Shown piece after piece: positions 1 to 8,184 of a stretch of DNA of 59,087 nt; position 1 is the first letter of the stretch; every line of letters begins with the position of its first letter. The DNA comes from Roseicyclus sp041163945 (GTDB lineage: Bacteria; Pseudomonadota; Alphaproteobacteria; Rhodobacterales; Rhodobacteraceae), in contig JBEAQJ010000167.1 in NCBI GenBank assembly GCA_041163945.1, positions 1 through 59,087 of the forward strand, given 5' to 3'. The notes beneath the pieces are model-generated. The model did not search any database. It worked only from the letters and a program-made list of their open reading frames with translations, and was not told the DNA's origin. The position numbers were made by a program, and so were the translations under genes.

Positions 1-973
1 CATGTTCTTTGATCCCGCGCGCCTGACCGTGATGCGCGAGATGATCTTTGCCGAAAACCCGGCCGATCGCGCCGCCGCGTTGGACCGGTTGTTGCCGATG
101 CAGCGCGCCGATTTCATCGAATTGTTCCAGATGATGCAGGGTCAGCCGGTGACCATCCGGCTGTTTGATCCGCCCTTGCATGAATTCCTGCCCGGCGACC
201 GCGATGGCATCCGTGCCTTGGCCGAGGCGTTGGATCTGCCGGTCAGCCGGGTGCAATCGCGCATCGAAAGCTTGCAGGAATTCAACCCGATGCTGGGGTT
301 GCGCGGTGTGCGCCTGGGCGTGACCGTGCCCGAAATCTACGACATGCAGGCGCGTGCGATTTTCGAGGCGACGATCAAGGCGTCCAGCAAGGGCGCGCCG
401 GTGGTGCCCGAAATCATGATCCCGCTGGTGTCCGCCCGCCGCGAGGTCGAACTGGTCAAGGCCCGGATCGACGTGATCGCCGCCGAAGTCAAATCGCGCA
501 GCGGCACGGAATTCACCTATCGATTGGGCGTGATGGTCGAAACCCCGCGCGCGGCATTGCGGGCGGGCGAAATTGCCGAACATTCGGCCTTTTTGTCATT
601 TGGGACCAACGACCTGACACAGATGACCTATGGGCTGTCGCGCGATGACGCGGGGCGGTTCATGTCATCCTATGTGCAGCTGGGCGTCTTTCCCGAAGAT
701 CCGTTTCAGCAGCTCGACAGCGATGGGGTGGGCGAGCTGATGTTGCTGGGGGCCGAACGCGGGCGGCGGTCGCGGCCGGATCTGATGCTGTCGATCTGTG
801 GGGAACATGCCGGGCATCCGGCCACGATCGCCTTCAGCCGGCGGGCGGGGTTCGATTACGTCTCGTGTTCCCCGTTCCGGGTGCCGGTGGCGAAACTGGC
901 GGCAGCCCAGCTGTCGATCGAGGCCCGCAACGCGGCGCGCGCCCCTGTGCCTGCATCGGATGATATCGGCTGA
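1..973 (+). CDS. ppdK: Pyruvate, phosphate dikinase, C-terminal part (cut by window edge)
   Basis: Catalyses reversible conversion of pyruvate, ATP and phosphate to phosphoenolpyruvate in the cytosol. Only the C-terminal PEP/pyruvate-binding barrel is present, about 323 residues; the first base of the window completes a His codon, so the reading begins at the family motif HMFF. Visible hallmarks are FGTNDLTQMTYGLSRDDAG and, near the C-terminus, SICGEHAGHP, which contains the catalytic Cys. These separate it from PEP synthase and enzyme I relatives. The ATG at base 2 is an internal Met, not the start. The gene is followed by a separate cell-wall hydrolase gene after about 115 bases. No frameshift or missing key residue is seen in the visible part. 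Confidence 0.96.
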   Translation, partial: MFFDPARLTVMREMIFAENPADRAAALDRLLPMQRADFIELFQMMQGQPVTIRLFDPPLHEFLPGDRDGIRALAEALDLPVSRVQSRIESLQEFNPMLGLRGVRLGVTVPEIYDMQARAIFEATIKASSKGAPVVPEIMIPLVSARREVELVKARIDVIAAEVKSRSGTEFTYRLGVMVETPRAALRAGEIAEHSAFLSFGTNDLTQMTYGLSRDDAGRFMSSYVQLGVFPEDPFQQLDSDGVGELMLLGAERGRRSRPDLMLSICGEHAGHPATIAFSRRAGFDYVSCSPFRVPVAKLAAAQLSIEARNAARAPVPASDDIG

Positions 974-1088
974 CGCGCGGGGCCGTCTGACTAGGTTTTG
1001 CGGCGACGTCTACGTAATCCCCAAGATTGGCTTTCGGTTTGGCGCTTTTGGCCCCCACGGGTAAGAAACCGAATCACCGGGGGACACC

Positions 1089-1808
1089 ATGAAGATGCCG
1101 AAACGGGGCCAAAGCCCCCGACATGGGGGTTTGGACATGACGTCGCGACGCCTGATCGCCTGCTTGGGCGTGGCCCTTGTGCTGGGCACGCGCCCGCTGG
1201 CCGCCGACGTGGCGATGAGCAGCGCCAACGCGCCGGTCACGGTGGATCTCGGGGTGCGGCTGGGGGCGTTGATGGGGGTGGAAACCGCGTCGCTTCAGGC
1301 ATTGTCGGCGGATCGCCTGCGCCGGATCGGGGCGCCCTTCGTGGGGCGCCGCGGGGCGCAGACGGCCCATATCCTGTCGGCCGACGAACTGGACGCGCTG
1401 CCGCCCGCGCAGGGCGATCGCCAATGGCACTGCCTGGCCGAGGCGGTGTATTTCGAAGCCCGCGGCGAAACCATCGAAGGCCAATATGCCGTGGCCGAGG
1501 TGATCTTGAACCGTGTCGAAAACGCGGCCTATCCGCAAACCATCTGCGGCGTGGTCGAACAAGGCACGGGGCGGCGTCACGCGTGCCAGTTCTCGTATAA
1601 CTGTGACGGGCGGCCCGAAGTGATCGGCGACCAACAGGCTTGGCACCGTGCCGGGCAGATTGCGCGCATCATGATCGACGATGCGCCGCGAACGCTGACC
1701 GAAGGGGCCACGCATTATCATGCCCAGCGCGTCAATCCCCGCTGGGCGCGGATCTATCCGCGCACCGCACAGGTTGGCGCACATATTTTCTACCGTCAGC
1801 AATACTGA
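1089..1808 (+). CDS. SleB-like cell wall hydrolase (Hydrolase_2 family), exported
   Basis: Predicted peptidoglycan hydrolase of the SleB/CwlJ type acting in the periplasm. The C-terminal half (about residues 110-239) carries the family pattern: LAEAVYFEARGE, then AVAEVILNRVEN, then CQFSYNCDG, then HYHA. The Glu in FEARGE is the expected catalytic acid. Residues 17-40 form a signal peptide (TSRRLIACLGVALVLG followed by a small-residue cleavage region). Two starts fit: ATG 1089, with GGGGGA about seven bases upstream, and ATG 1137, which gives a conventional signal peptide and is preceded by GGGGG. The middle region (about 45-105) has no recognisable domain. Alone in its transcription unit as far as can be seen. 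Confidence 0.88.
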   Translation: MKMPKRGQSPRHGGLDMTSRRLIACLGVALVLGTRPLAADVAMSSANAPVTVDLGVRLGALMGVETASLQALSADRLRRIGAPFVGRRGAQTAHILSADELDALPPAQGDRQWHCLAEAVYFEARGETIEGQYAVAEVILNRVENAAYPQTICGVVEQGTGRRHACQFSYNCDGRPEVIGDQQAWHRAGQIARIMIDDAPRTLTEGATHYHAQRVNPRWARIYPRTAQVGAHIFYRQQY

Positions 1809-1881
1809 CGCGTCGCAGACGGCGCCCGCCCTGCCGCCTGCGGGCATGGCTGGGCGCGGGCCCGCGTGCTAGGTCGCCGCC

Positions 1882-2820
1882 ATGAGCCAAGAGATCACCC
1901 TTGCCTTCGGGCATCCCTCTGAACGGGCCAAGGCGCTGGCCGGGGATCCGCCACGCGATCGCATCTTGATGACCGATCACCGCCGCGAGGTCGAGATCGG
2001 GGCCTTTCAGGCCGAACGCGGCGTGACGCAAACCGTACAATTCGACGTCGTGGTCGAGGTGGCCACCCGCGCCGAACAAGCCGTTGATGATGTCGATCGC
2101 ATCTTGAGCTATGACACCATCGTCGAAGCCATCGATGCCGCCTTGGCGGCCGAGCGGGTGAACCTGCTGGAAACGCTGGCCGCACGCATCGCCGACCGCA
2201 TCTTGGCCCACCCCTTGGCCGCGCGGTGCATCGTGCGCATCGGCAAGCTGGATCGCGGCCCCTATGTTCTGGGCGTGGAAATCCTGCGCAATGCGCCCGA
2301 GGGGCGGCGGCTGCGGTTGTTGCCCTCGGATGCGCCCCACCCCCGGATCGTCTACCTGTCGGCTGCCGCCATCGCGCGCCCGGATCTGTCCGCGCTTCTG
2401 GACGGGTTGGAACAGGGCGGTGTGCCCTTGATTTTGTGTGTTGGCCGCCCCGAAACGTCGGCCCCGCGCGCGATGCACACCATGCCGCAGCGCCGGATCG
2501 ATCTTTTGGCCATCGAACAATCGGCCTGGGTTCTGGCATCGCGCGATGCGCGCTGCGTGGTGGTCGACAGCCGGACCGAGCTGGATTGGGCCATGCGGCA
2601 GGGTCAGATCAGCGTCTGGGCCCCCTCGAAACTGGTGCTGGATGCCCATGATGGGCCGGCCGCATCGGTGACCGAACCGCTGGCGCTGGCGCTGTGGCTG
2701 GCGCAGGCCTTCGAGGCGCTCGAGGTGTTGGCCTTCGGCGCGGCCGGCGATGTGGTGCTGCCCGCGGGCTTGCGCGTGACCCGCCTGGGCCCGCTCGACA
2801 CCCCGCCGATCACCGCGTAG
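1882..2820 (+). CDS. folB: Dihydroneopterin aldolase FolB with extra amino-acid-kinase-like C-terminal domain
   Basis: Residues about 25-140 match FolB (DHNA aldolase/epimerase, folate pathway): an IGAFQAERGVTQTVQFDVVVEV strand pair, DDVDRILSYDTIVEAI, and a NLLETLAARIADRIL helix with the substrate-anchoring Glu. Ordinary FolB is about 120 residues; this protein has 312. The additional 170 residues contain a pattern like amino acid kinases: VYLSAAAIARPDL, a QRRIDLLAIEQSAWVLA helix, QISVWAPSKLVLD, then VTEPLALALWLAQAF. The phosphate-binding glycines are not obvious, so this part may be catalytically dead. The gene is 70 bases upstream of folP. FolK is not present in the cluster. The aldolase role is secure; the tail function is unknown. 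Confidence 0.85.
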   Translation: MSQEITLAFGHPSERAKALAGDPPRDRILMTDHRREVEIGAFQAERGVTQTVQFDVVVEVATRAEQAVDDVDRILSYDTIVEAIDAALAAERVNLLETLAARIADRILAHPLAARCIVRIGKLDRGPYVLGVEILRNAPEGRRLRLLPSDAPHPRIVYLSAAAIARPDLSALLDGLEQGGVPLILCVGRPETSAPRAMHTMPQRRIDLLAIEQSAWVLASRDARCVVVDSRTELDWAMRQGQISVWAPSKLVLDAHDGPAASVTEPLALALWLAQAFEALEVLAFGAAGDVVLPAGLRVTRLGPLDTPPITA

Positions 2821-2890
2821 CGCCACGGGCCATGCGCCATCCGTCGCTGCCCCCTTGCCAAGGGTCGGGCTGGGGCGCTAGGCGCGGGTC

Positions 2891-3931
2891 ATGACCGATG
2901 CCTATCTGCGCCCGATCCCCCTGACCGATCCCGCCCAGCCGCGGGACGGTGCCTTGCGACTGGCCGGGGGCTGGGTGCAGTTCACGCATCTGGAACGGTT
3001 GCGGCGGGGGCATGCGCCGGACATCGTGGCGGCCCGCGACCTGCCAGAGGCGGTTCTGGCCCCGTTCCTTGCGCCCCGTCCGGATGTCGCGGGGCTGACG
3101 CTGGATCAGCCACGGCTGATGGGCATCTTGAACGTGACACCCGACAGCTTTTCCGATGGCGGCGTCGATGACAGCCCGCAGGCGGCCGTTCTGCGCGCCC
3201 AGGCGATGCTGGCTGACGGTGCCGATTTGATCGATGTCGGGGGCGAATCAACCCGCCCGGGGGCGCAACCGCTGGACGCCGCGCAGGAAATCGCCCGCGT
3301 CGTGCCGGTGATCGCGGGATTGCGCGCGGCAGGCATCCGCGCACCCATCAGCCTGGATACCCGCAAATCCGACGTGGCGCGCGCGGGTCTGGCCGCGGGT
3401 GCAGATCTTTTGAACGATGTGTCGGGCTTGCGCCACGATCCGGCGCTGGCCCGCGTGGCCGCACAGGCCGGGGCGCCGCTGTTCGTGATGCATTCGATCG
3501 GCACCCCGGAAACCATGCAGGCCTTGGCGCCCGATGCCTATGGCGATGTGCTGCTGGATGTCTACGATGCCTTGGCGGCCACCATCGCGGCGGCCGAGGC
3601 GGCCGGCGTGGTGCGCGCGCGCATCTTGATCGACCCCGGGATCGGCTTTGGCAAGACGTTGGATCAGAACCTTGCCTTGCTGGCGCGCATAAGCCTGTTT
3701 CACGGTCTGGGCTGCGGCATTCTTCTGGGGGTGTCGCGCAAGGGCATGATCGGCACCCTTTCGGGGCAAAGCGTGGCCGCCCGCCGCGGGCCCGGATCGG
3801 CGGCAATCGGCCTATGGGCGGTGCAGCAGGGCATACAGATGTTGCGGGTTCATGATACAGACACCCACAAACAGGCGCTGGCCGTGTGGCAGGCGCTGGC
3901 CGTGGGCAGGCAGAAAGAGCGGGGCAGATGA
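2891..3931 (+). CDS. folP: Dihydropteroate synthase
   Basis: Condenses 6-hydroxymethyl-7,8-dihydropterin diphosphate with p-aminobenzoate in folate synthesis (cytosol); the target of sulfonamides. Motifs in order: MGILNVTPDSFSDGG (phosphate/pterin loop), GADLIDVGGESTRPGA, ISLDTRKSDVARAGLAAGADLLNDVSGL, ILIDPGIGFGKTLDQN, and GVSRKGMIG. The enzyme is 346 residues, longer than the usual 270-290 because of an N-terminal extension of about 70 residues that is common in related alphaproteobacteria. The stop overlaps the start of glmM (ATGA), indicating translational coupling. The folB gene lies just upstream in the same direction. Confidence 0.96.
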   Translation: MTDAYLRPIPLTDPAQPRDGALRLAGGWVQFTHLERLRRGHAPDIVAARDLPEAVLAPFLAPRPDVAGLTLDQPRLMGILNVTPDSFSDGGVDDSPQAAVLRAQAMLADGADLIDVGGESTRPGAQPLDAAQEIARVVPVIAGLRAAGIRAPISLDTRKSDVARAGLAAGADLLNDVSGLRHDPALARVAAQAGAPLFVMHSIGTPETMQALAPDAYGDVLLDVYDALAATIAAAEAAGVVRARILIDPGIGFGKTLDQNLALLARISLFHGLGCGILLGVSRKGMIGTLSGQSVAARRGPGSAAIGLWAVQQGIQMLRVHDTDTHKQALAVWQALAVGRQKERGR

Positions 3932-5271
3932 CACGAAAGCTGTTCGGAACCGATGGCGTGCGGGGGCGCGCCAACAGCCATCCGATGACCGCCGAAATGG
4001 CGCTGCGATTGGGGGCGGCGGCCGGGCGCCATTTCCGCCGCGATGGCAGCCGTGCGCACAGGGTCGTGATCGGCAAGGACACGCGGCTTTCGGGCTATAT
4101 GCTGGAAAATGCGCTGACGGCGGGGTTTGCCTCGACCGGCATGAATGTGCTGCTGCTCGGGCCGGTGCCGACGCCGGCCGTGGGGCTGTTGACCACCTCG
4201 ATGCGCGCGGATGTGGGGGTGATGATTTCGGCCAGCCACAACCCCGCCGAAGACAATGGGATCAAGTTTTTCGGCCCCGATGGCTACAAGCTGTCGGACG
4301 AGGCCGAGGCCCAGATCGAAGCCCTGGTCATGGGCGATATCCAGCCCGCGCAGGCGGCCAATATCGGCCGGGCCAAGCGCATCGATGATGGCCGGTTTCG
4401 CTATGTCGAACGGGTCAAAAGCAGCTTTCCGCCGGGCCGCACGCTCGACGGGCTGAAAGTGGTCATCGATTGTGCCAATGGGGCGGCTTACCGCGCCGCG
4501 CCCGAGGTGCTGTGGGAATTGGGCGCCGAGGTGGTGGCCATCGGGGTCACCCCGGATGGGTCCAACATCAACGCCGGTGTCGGCTCGACCGCGCCCCAGG
4601 CCGCGGTGGCGCGGCTGCGCGAGACCGGGGCCGACGTGGGCATTTGCCTGGACGGGGATGCCGACCGGGTCTTGTTGATCGATGAAACCGGCGCGGTGGC
4701 CGATGGCGACCAGATCATGGCCCTGTTCGCTGCGCGCTGGGCGGCCGAGGGGCGGCTGAAGGGCGGCAAGCTGGCCGCCACCGTCATGTCCAACCTGGGT
4801 CTTGAACGTTATCTGGCGGGCTGCGGCGTGGGTCTGCACCGCACCCCGGTGGGCGACCGCTACGTGGTCGAGGCGATGCGCGCGCAGGGGCTGAACCTGG
4901 GCGGTGAACAATCGGGCCATATCGTGATGACCGATTACGCCACCACCGGGGACGGTCTGATCGCCGGGTTGCAGTTTCTGGCCGAAATGGTGCGCACCGG
5001 GCAACCGGCCAGCCGCCTGGCCCATAGCTTCGAAACCGTGCCGCAGCTGCTGCGCAACGTGCGCTACGCCGCCGAGCAGGCCCCGCTGGAACGGCCCAGC
5101 GTGCAGGCGGCCATCGCCGCGGGCGAGGCGAAGCTGTCGGGGCAGGGGCGGCTGCTGATCCGCAAATCGGGAACCGAGCCGCTGATCCGCGTCATGGCCG
5201 AAGCCGAGGATGAAACCCTGATGCGCGCCGTCGTCGACGACATCGTGGGCGCCGTGCAGGCCGCCGTCTGA
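3928..5271 (+). CDS. glmM: Phosphoglucosamine mutase
   Basis: Interconverts glucosamine-6-phosphate and glucosamine-1-phosphate on the way to UDP-GlcNAc for peptidoglycan and LPS. The start at ATG 3928 gives the canonical N-terminus MTRKLFGTDGVRG and overlaps the folP stop by four bases; the longer in-frame opening upstream lies inside folP. The active-site phosphoserine loop MISASHNPAEDNGIKFF, the Mg-binding CLDGDADR loop and the sugar-binding GGEQSGH are all present, as is the C-terminal phosphate loop RKSGTEPLIRVM. Length 447 residues is normal. The folP-glmM order is conserved in many proteobacteria. Confidence 0.97.
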   Translation: MTRKLFGTDGVRGRANSHPMTAEMALRLGAAAGRHFRRDGSRAHRVVIGKDTRLSGYMLENALTAGFASTGMNVLLLGPVPTPAVGLLTTSMRADVGVMISASHNPAEDNGIKFFGPDGYKLSDEAEAQIEALVMGDIQPAQAANIGRAKRIDDGRFRYVERVKSSFPPGRTLDGLKVVIDCANGAAYRAAPEVLWELGAEVVAIGVTPDGSNINAGVGSTAPQAAVARLRETGADVGICLDGDADRVLLIDETGAVADGDQIMALFAARWAAEGRLKGGKLAATVMSNLGLERYLAGCGVGLHRTPVGDRYVVEAMRAQGLNLGGEQSGHIVMTDYATTGDGLIAGLQFLAEMVRTGQPASRLAHSFETVPQLLRNVRYAAEQAPLERPSVQAAIAAGEAKLSGQGRLLIRKSGTEPLIRVMAEAEDETLMRAVVDDIVGAVQAAV

Positions 5272-5361
5272 GCCTGATCGCGCGCACGTGGGGCAAGGCC
5301 GGGGTGCGTCGGTCCTTGGCGTTGCCCGGCTTGGGTGCAGGCCACGGGCAGGCGGCGGTGA

Positions 5362-6648
5362 TCAGGCCTTGACGGGGCGGCCCGCGACATAAACCTGTGC
5401 AACGGCGCGGTCATCGCCCATCATCAGGGTGGGAAAGACCGCTTGCCAGATGTCGTCGGCGCGCGCTGTCGCTTGCGCGATGGCGGGGGTAGAGGCCAGA
5501 TCAAGCACCACCAGATCGGCCTCGTGGCCGGGGGTAAGCCGGCCGATCCGCGCGCCCAGCCCCAACGCATCGGCCGACCCGCCGGTGGCGCGCCACAACA
5601 ACGCGGCCGGATGCAGCGCTTGCCCGCGCAGCTGGCCGATTTCATAGGCCGCCGCCATGGTGCGCAGCATCGAAAAAGATGAGCCGCCGCCGGTGTCGGT
5701 GGCCAGCCCGACACGCAGCCGCGCCGCCAGACCCATGTCGAACAGGCCCGATCCGATGAAGCTGTTGGAGGTGGGGCAATGCACCAGCGCCGCGCCGACC
5801 TCGGCCAGGCGGTCGATTTCGCGCGCTTCAAGATGGATGGCATGACCAAACAGCGCATTCGGCCCCAAAAGCCCATGCATCTCGTAGGTGTCGAGATAAT
5901 CGCGCGCCGCAGGATAGAGCGATTTCACCCAAGCGATTTCATCGGTCTGTTCGCTCAGGTGGGTCTGCATCAGGCAATCGGGGTGTTCGGCCCAAAGCGC
6001 GCCCAGCGCCTGCAGCTGGTCGGGGGTCGAGGTCGGCGAAAAGCGCGGCGTGATGACATAGGACAGCCGGTCGATGCCGTGCCAGCGGGCAATCAGCGCC
6101 TTGCTGTCGTCATAGGCCGATTGGGCCGTGTCACGCAGGTAAGCCGGGGCCGTGTCGCGGTCCATGCAGGTTTTGCCCGCAAGCGCCCGCAGGCCGCGCG
6201 CCCGAGCCTCGGCAAAAAATGCGTCGACGCTGGCGGGGTGGATGGTGGCGTAGCTGGCCACGGTCGTCGTGCCGTGGGCCAGCAACAGGTCGAAATAGCG
6301 CGACGCAACCGCCGCGGCATAGGCGGGATCGGCAAAGCGCGCCTCTTCGGGGAAGGTGTAGGTGTTCAGCCAATCGATCAACCGCTTGCCCCATGACGCG
6401 ATGATGGCGGTTTGCGGATAATGGGCATGCGCGTCGATGAAACCGGGCAAGATCAGCCCCGCCCCATGATCGGTGATGGGCGCCTGGGGGTGGCGGGCGC
6501 GCAGATCATCGGCCGGCCCGATGGCCGCGATCTTTCCGTCGCGGATCAGCACAGCGCCGCGGGGGTCATGGCGGGCCACGTCCAGCCCATCGCGCAACGG
6601 GTCGCCCCGCAGGGCCAGCGTTTGACCAAGGATCAGCCGTTCGGTCAT
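5362..6648 (-). CDS. guaD: Guanine deaminase
   Basis: Amidohydrolase-superfamily enzyme converting guanine to xanthine and ammonia, a purine salvage and nitrogen-scavenging step. The 428 residues include the metal ligands FIDAHAHYPQT (HxH), QTHLSEQTDE, a later His in HAIHLEAREI and the Asp in GLATDTGGGSSFSM. The HCPTSNSFIGSG stretch is characteristic of guanine deaminases rather than other cytosine/atrazine deaminases. Transcribed away from mgtE; the intergenic space of 127 bases must serve both promoters. No xanthine dehydrogenase gene is in the window. Confidence 0.93.
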   Translation of the reverse strand: MTERLILGQTLALRGDPLRDGLDVARHDPRGAVLIRDGKIAAIGPADDLRARHPQAPITDHGAGLILPGFIDAHAHYPQTAIIASWGKRLIDWLNTYTFPEEARFADPAYAAAVASRYFDLLLAHGTTTVASYATIHPASVDAFFAEARARGLRALAGKTCMDRDTAPAYLRDTAQSAYDDSKALIARWHGIDRLSYVITPRFSPTSTPDQLQALGALWAEHPDCLMQTHLSEQTDEIAWVKSLYPAARDYLDTYEMHGLLGPNALFGHAIHLEAREIDRLAEVGAALVHCPTSNSFIGSGLFDMGLAARLRVGLATDTGGGSSFSMLRTMAAAYEIGQLRGQALHPAALLWRATGGSADALGLGARIGRLTPGHEADLVVLDLASTPAIAQATARADDIWQAVFPTLMMGDDRAVAQVYVAGRPVKA

Positions 6649-6775
6649 CGTGGGTCTTTTCCTGTGACACCTCGTGATGGGTGCGTGATAGCCCGGTCGG
6701 GCGCGCTATGTTAGGGGCAAATCCGCGGCGATCGCCGCCTCGGTGCGGCGATGACAGGCAAGAAAGGGGGCGCAG

Positions 6776-8176
6776 ATGGCAAGCCAGGACAGTGACGCAG
6801 CCCCCCGCGATGCCGGTTCCTACCATGATGTCTATGCCCTGACCGGCGGATTGCGCGGTCAGCTCAAGGCGCTGGTGGCCTTGGGCGATGTGGCGGGGAT
6901 CGACGCCCTGATGGCGCCGCTTCACCCCGCCGATATCGCCGATCTTCTGGAACAGGTCTCGGATGCCGAGCGGGCGGCCTGGCTGGCGCTCTGGTCGCGG
7001 GGGATCGACGGCGATGTGCTGTCCGATCTTGATTGGGGTTTGCGCGAAGAGGTGATCGCGCTGTTGCCCGACGACGTGCTGGCCGATGCGGTGCGCGATC
7101 TGGACAGCGACGATGTGGTCGATCTGGTCGAAGACCTGGAAGATGCCCAGATCGAGGCGATTCTCGATGTGCTCGACCCGTCCGACCGTGTCGCCGTCGA
7201 GCAGGCGCTGGCCTATCCGGAGGAATCGGCCGGCCGCCTGATGCAGCGCGAGGTGGTCCATGCGCCCGAACACTGGACCGTGGGCGACATGATCGACCAC
7301 TTGCGCCGCGACAAGGCCAATCTGCCCGAGCAGTTTTACCACGTGGTTCTGACCGACCCGCGCTTGAAGCCCGTGGGTTATGTCACGCTGGGCCGGCTTT
7401 TGTCCGCGCCGCGCAACACGGCGCTGAAAACCATCACCGAAGACAGTTTTCGCACCATTCCCGCGACCCAGCACGAAGATGACGTGGCCTATGCGTTCAA
7501 CCAGTATCACCTGATCTCGGCCCCGGTCGTGGATGGGGATGGCCGATTGGTGGGGGTGATCACCATTGATGATGCGATGACCGTGCTGGATCAGGCCGCG
7601 GGCGAAGACCTGCTGAAACTGGCCGGTGTGGGCGAGGAATCGAGCCTGTCGGACCGGGTGCTGGAAACCACGCGGCAACGCTTTCCCTGGCTGATGGTCA
7701 ACCTGATCACGGCCATCGTCGCCTCGGGGGTGATTGCGCAATTCGAACAGGCGCTGGCCCAGATCGTCGCCTTGGCGGTGCTGATGCCCATCGTGGCGTC
7801 GATGGGCGGCAATGCGGGCACGCAATCCCTGACGGTGGCGGTGCGTGCGCTGGCCACGCGCGACCTGACGCGCTCGAACCTGCTGCGGGTGGTGTGGCGC
7901 GAGGGCGTCGTGGGTCTGATCAACGGCGTCGCCTTTGCCGTGGTGATGGGCCTTGTCGGCTTTTTGTGGTTTTCCAGCCCGGCGCTCGGCGCGGTGATCG
8001 CCGCAGCGATGGTGATCAACCTGCTGGTCGCGGGTTTGGCCGGCATCGTGATCCCGGTGTTGCTCGACCGGCTCAAGATCGATCCGGCCCTGGCATCGGG
8101 GGCCTTCGTGACCACGGTGACCGATGTGGTGGGGTTTCTGGCCTTTCTGGGTCTGGCCACGTTGGTCTTGCTGTAA
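6776..8176 (+). CDS. mgtE: Magnesium transporter MgtE
   Basis: Inner-membrane Mg2+-gated magnesium channel. Domain order is standard: an N-terminal MgtE_N helical domain (about residues 40-145, with LHPADIADLLEQ and DLDSDDVVDLVEDL), two CBS repeats (about 150-270, including the acidic Mg sensor region) and a membrane domain of five helices (about 295-466). The pore segment has GNAGTQSLTVAVRALA, the MgtE signature. Length 466 is typical. The end lies only eight bases from the end of the convergent large membrane protein gene, with no room for a separate terminator for each. Confidence 0.96.
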   Translation: MASQDSDAAPRDAGSYHDVYALTGGLRGQLKALVALGDVAGIDALMAPLHPADIADLLEQVSDAERAAWLALWSRGIDGDVLSDLDWGLREEVIALLPDDVLADAVRDLDSDDVVDLVEDLEDAQIEAILDVLDPSDRVAVEQALAYPEESAGRLMQREVVHAPEHWTVGDMIDHLRRDKANLPEQFYHVVLTDPRLKPVGYVTLGRLLSAPRNTALKTITEDSFRTIPATQHEDDVAYAFNQYHLISAPVVDGDGRLVGVITIDDAMTVLDQAAGEDLLKLAGVGEESSLSDRVLETTRQRFPWLMVNLITAIVASGVIAQFEQALAQIVALAVLMPIVASMGGNAGTQSLTVAVRALATRDLTRSNLLRVVWREGVVGLINGVAFAVVMGLVGFLWFSSPALGAVIAAAMVINLLVAGLAGIVIPVLLDRLKIDPALASGAFVTTVTDVVGFLAFLGLATLVLL

Positions 8177-8184
8177 CCAGCCGG

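Noticed and set aside
1809..1881. GCCCGC/GCGGGC hairpin after the cell-wall hydrolase gene
   Set aside because: Short GC-only arms with no T-run; expected by chance in such GC-rich DNA.
3850..5025. Long minus-strand frame across glmM
   Set aside because: His/Gly/Arg/Gln-rich composition typical of antisense translation; no homology pattern and it lies fully within glmM.
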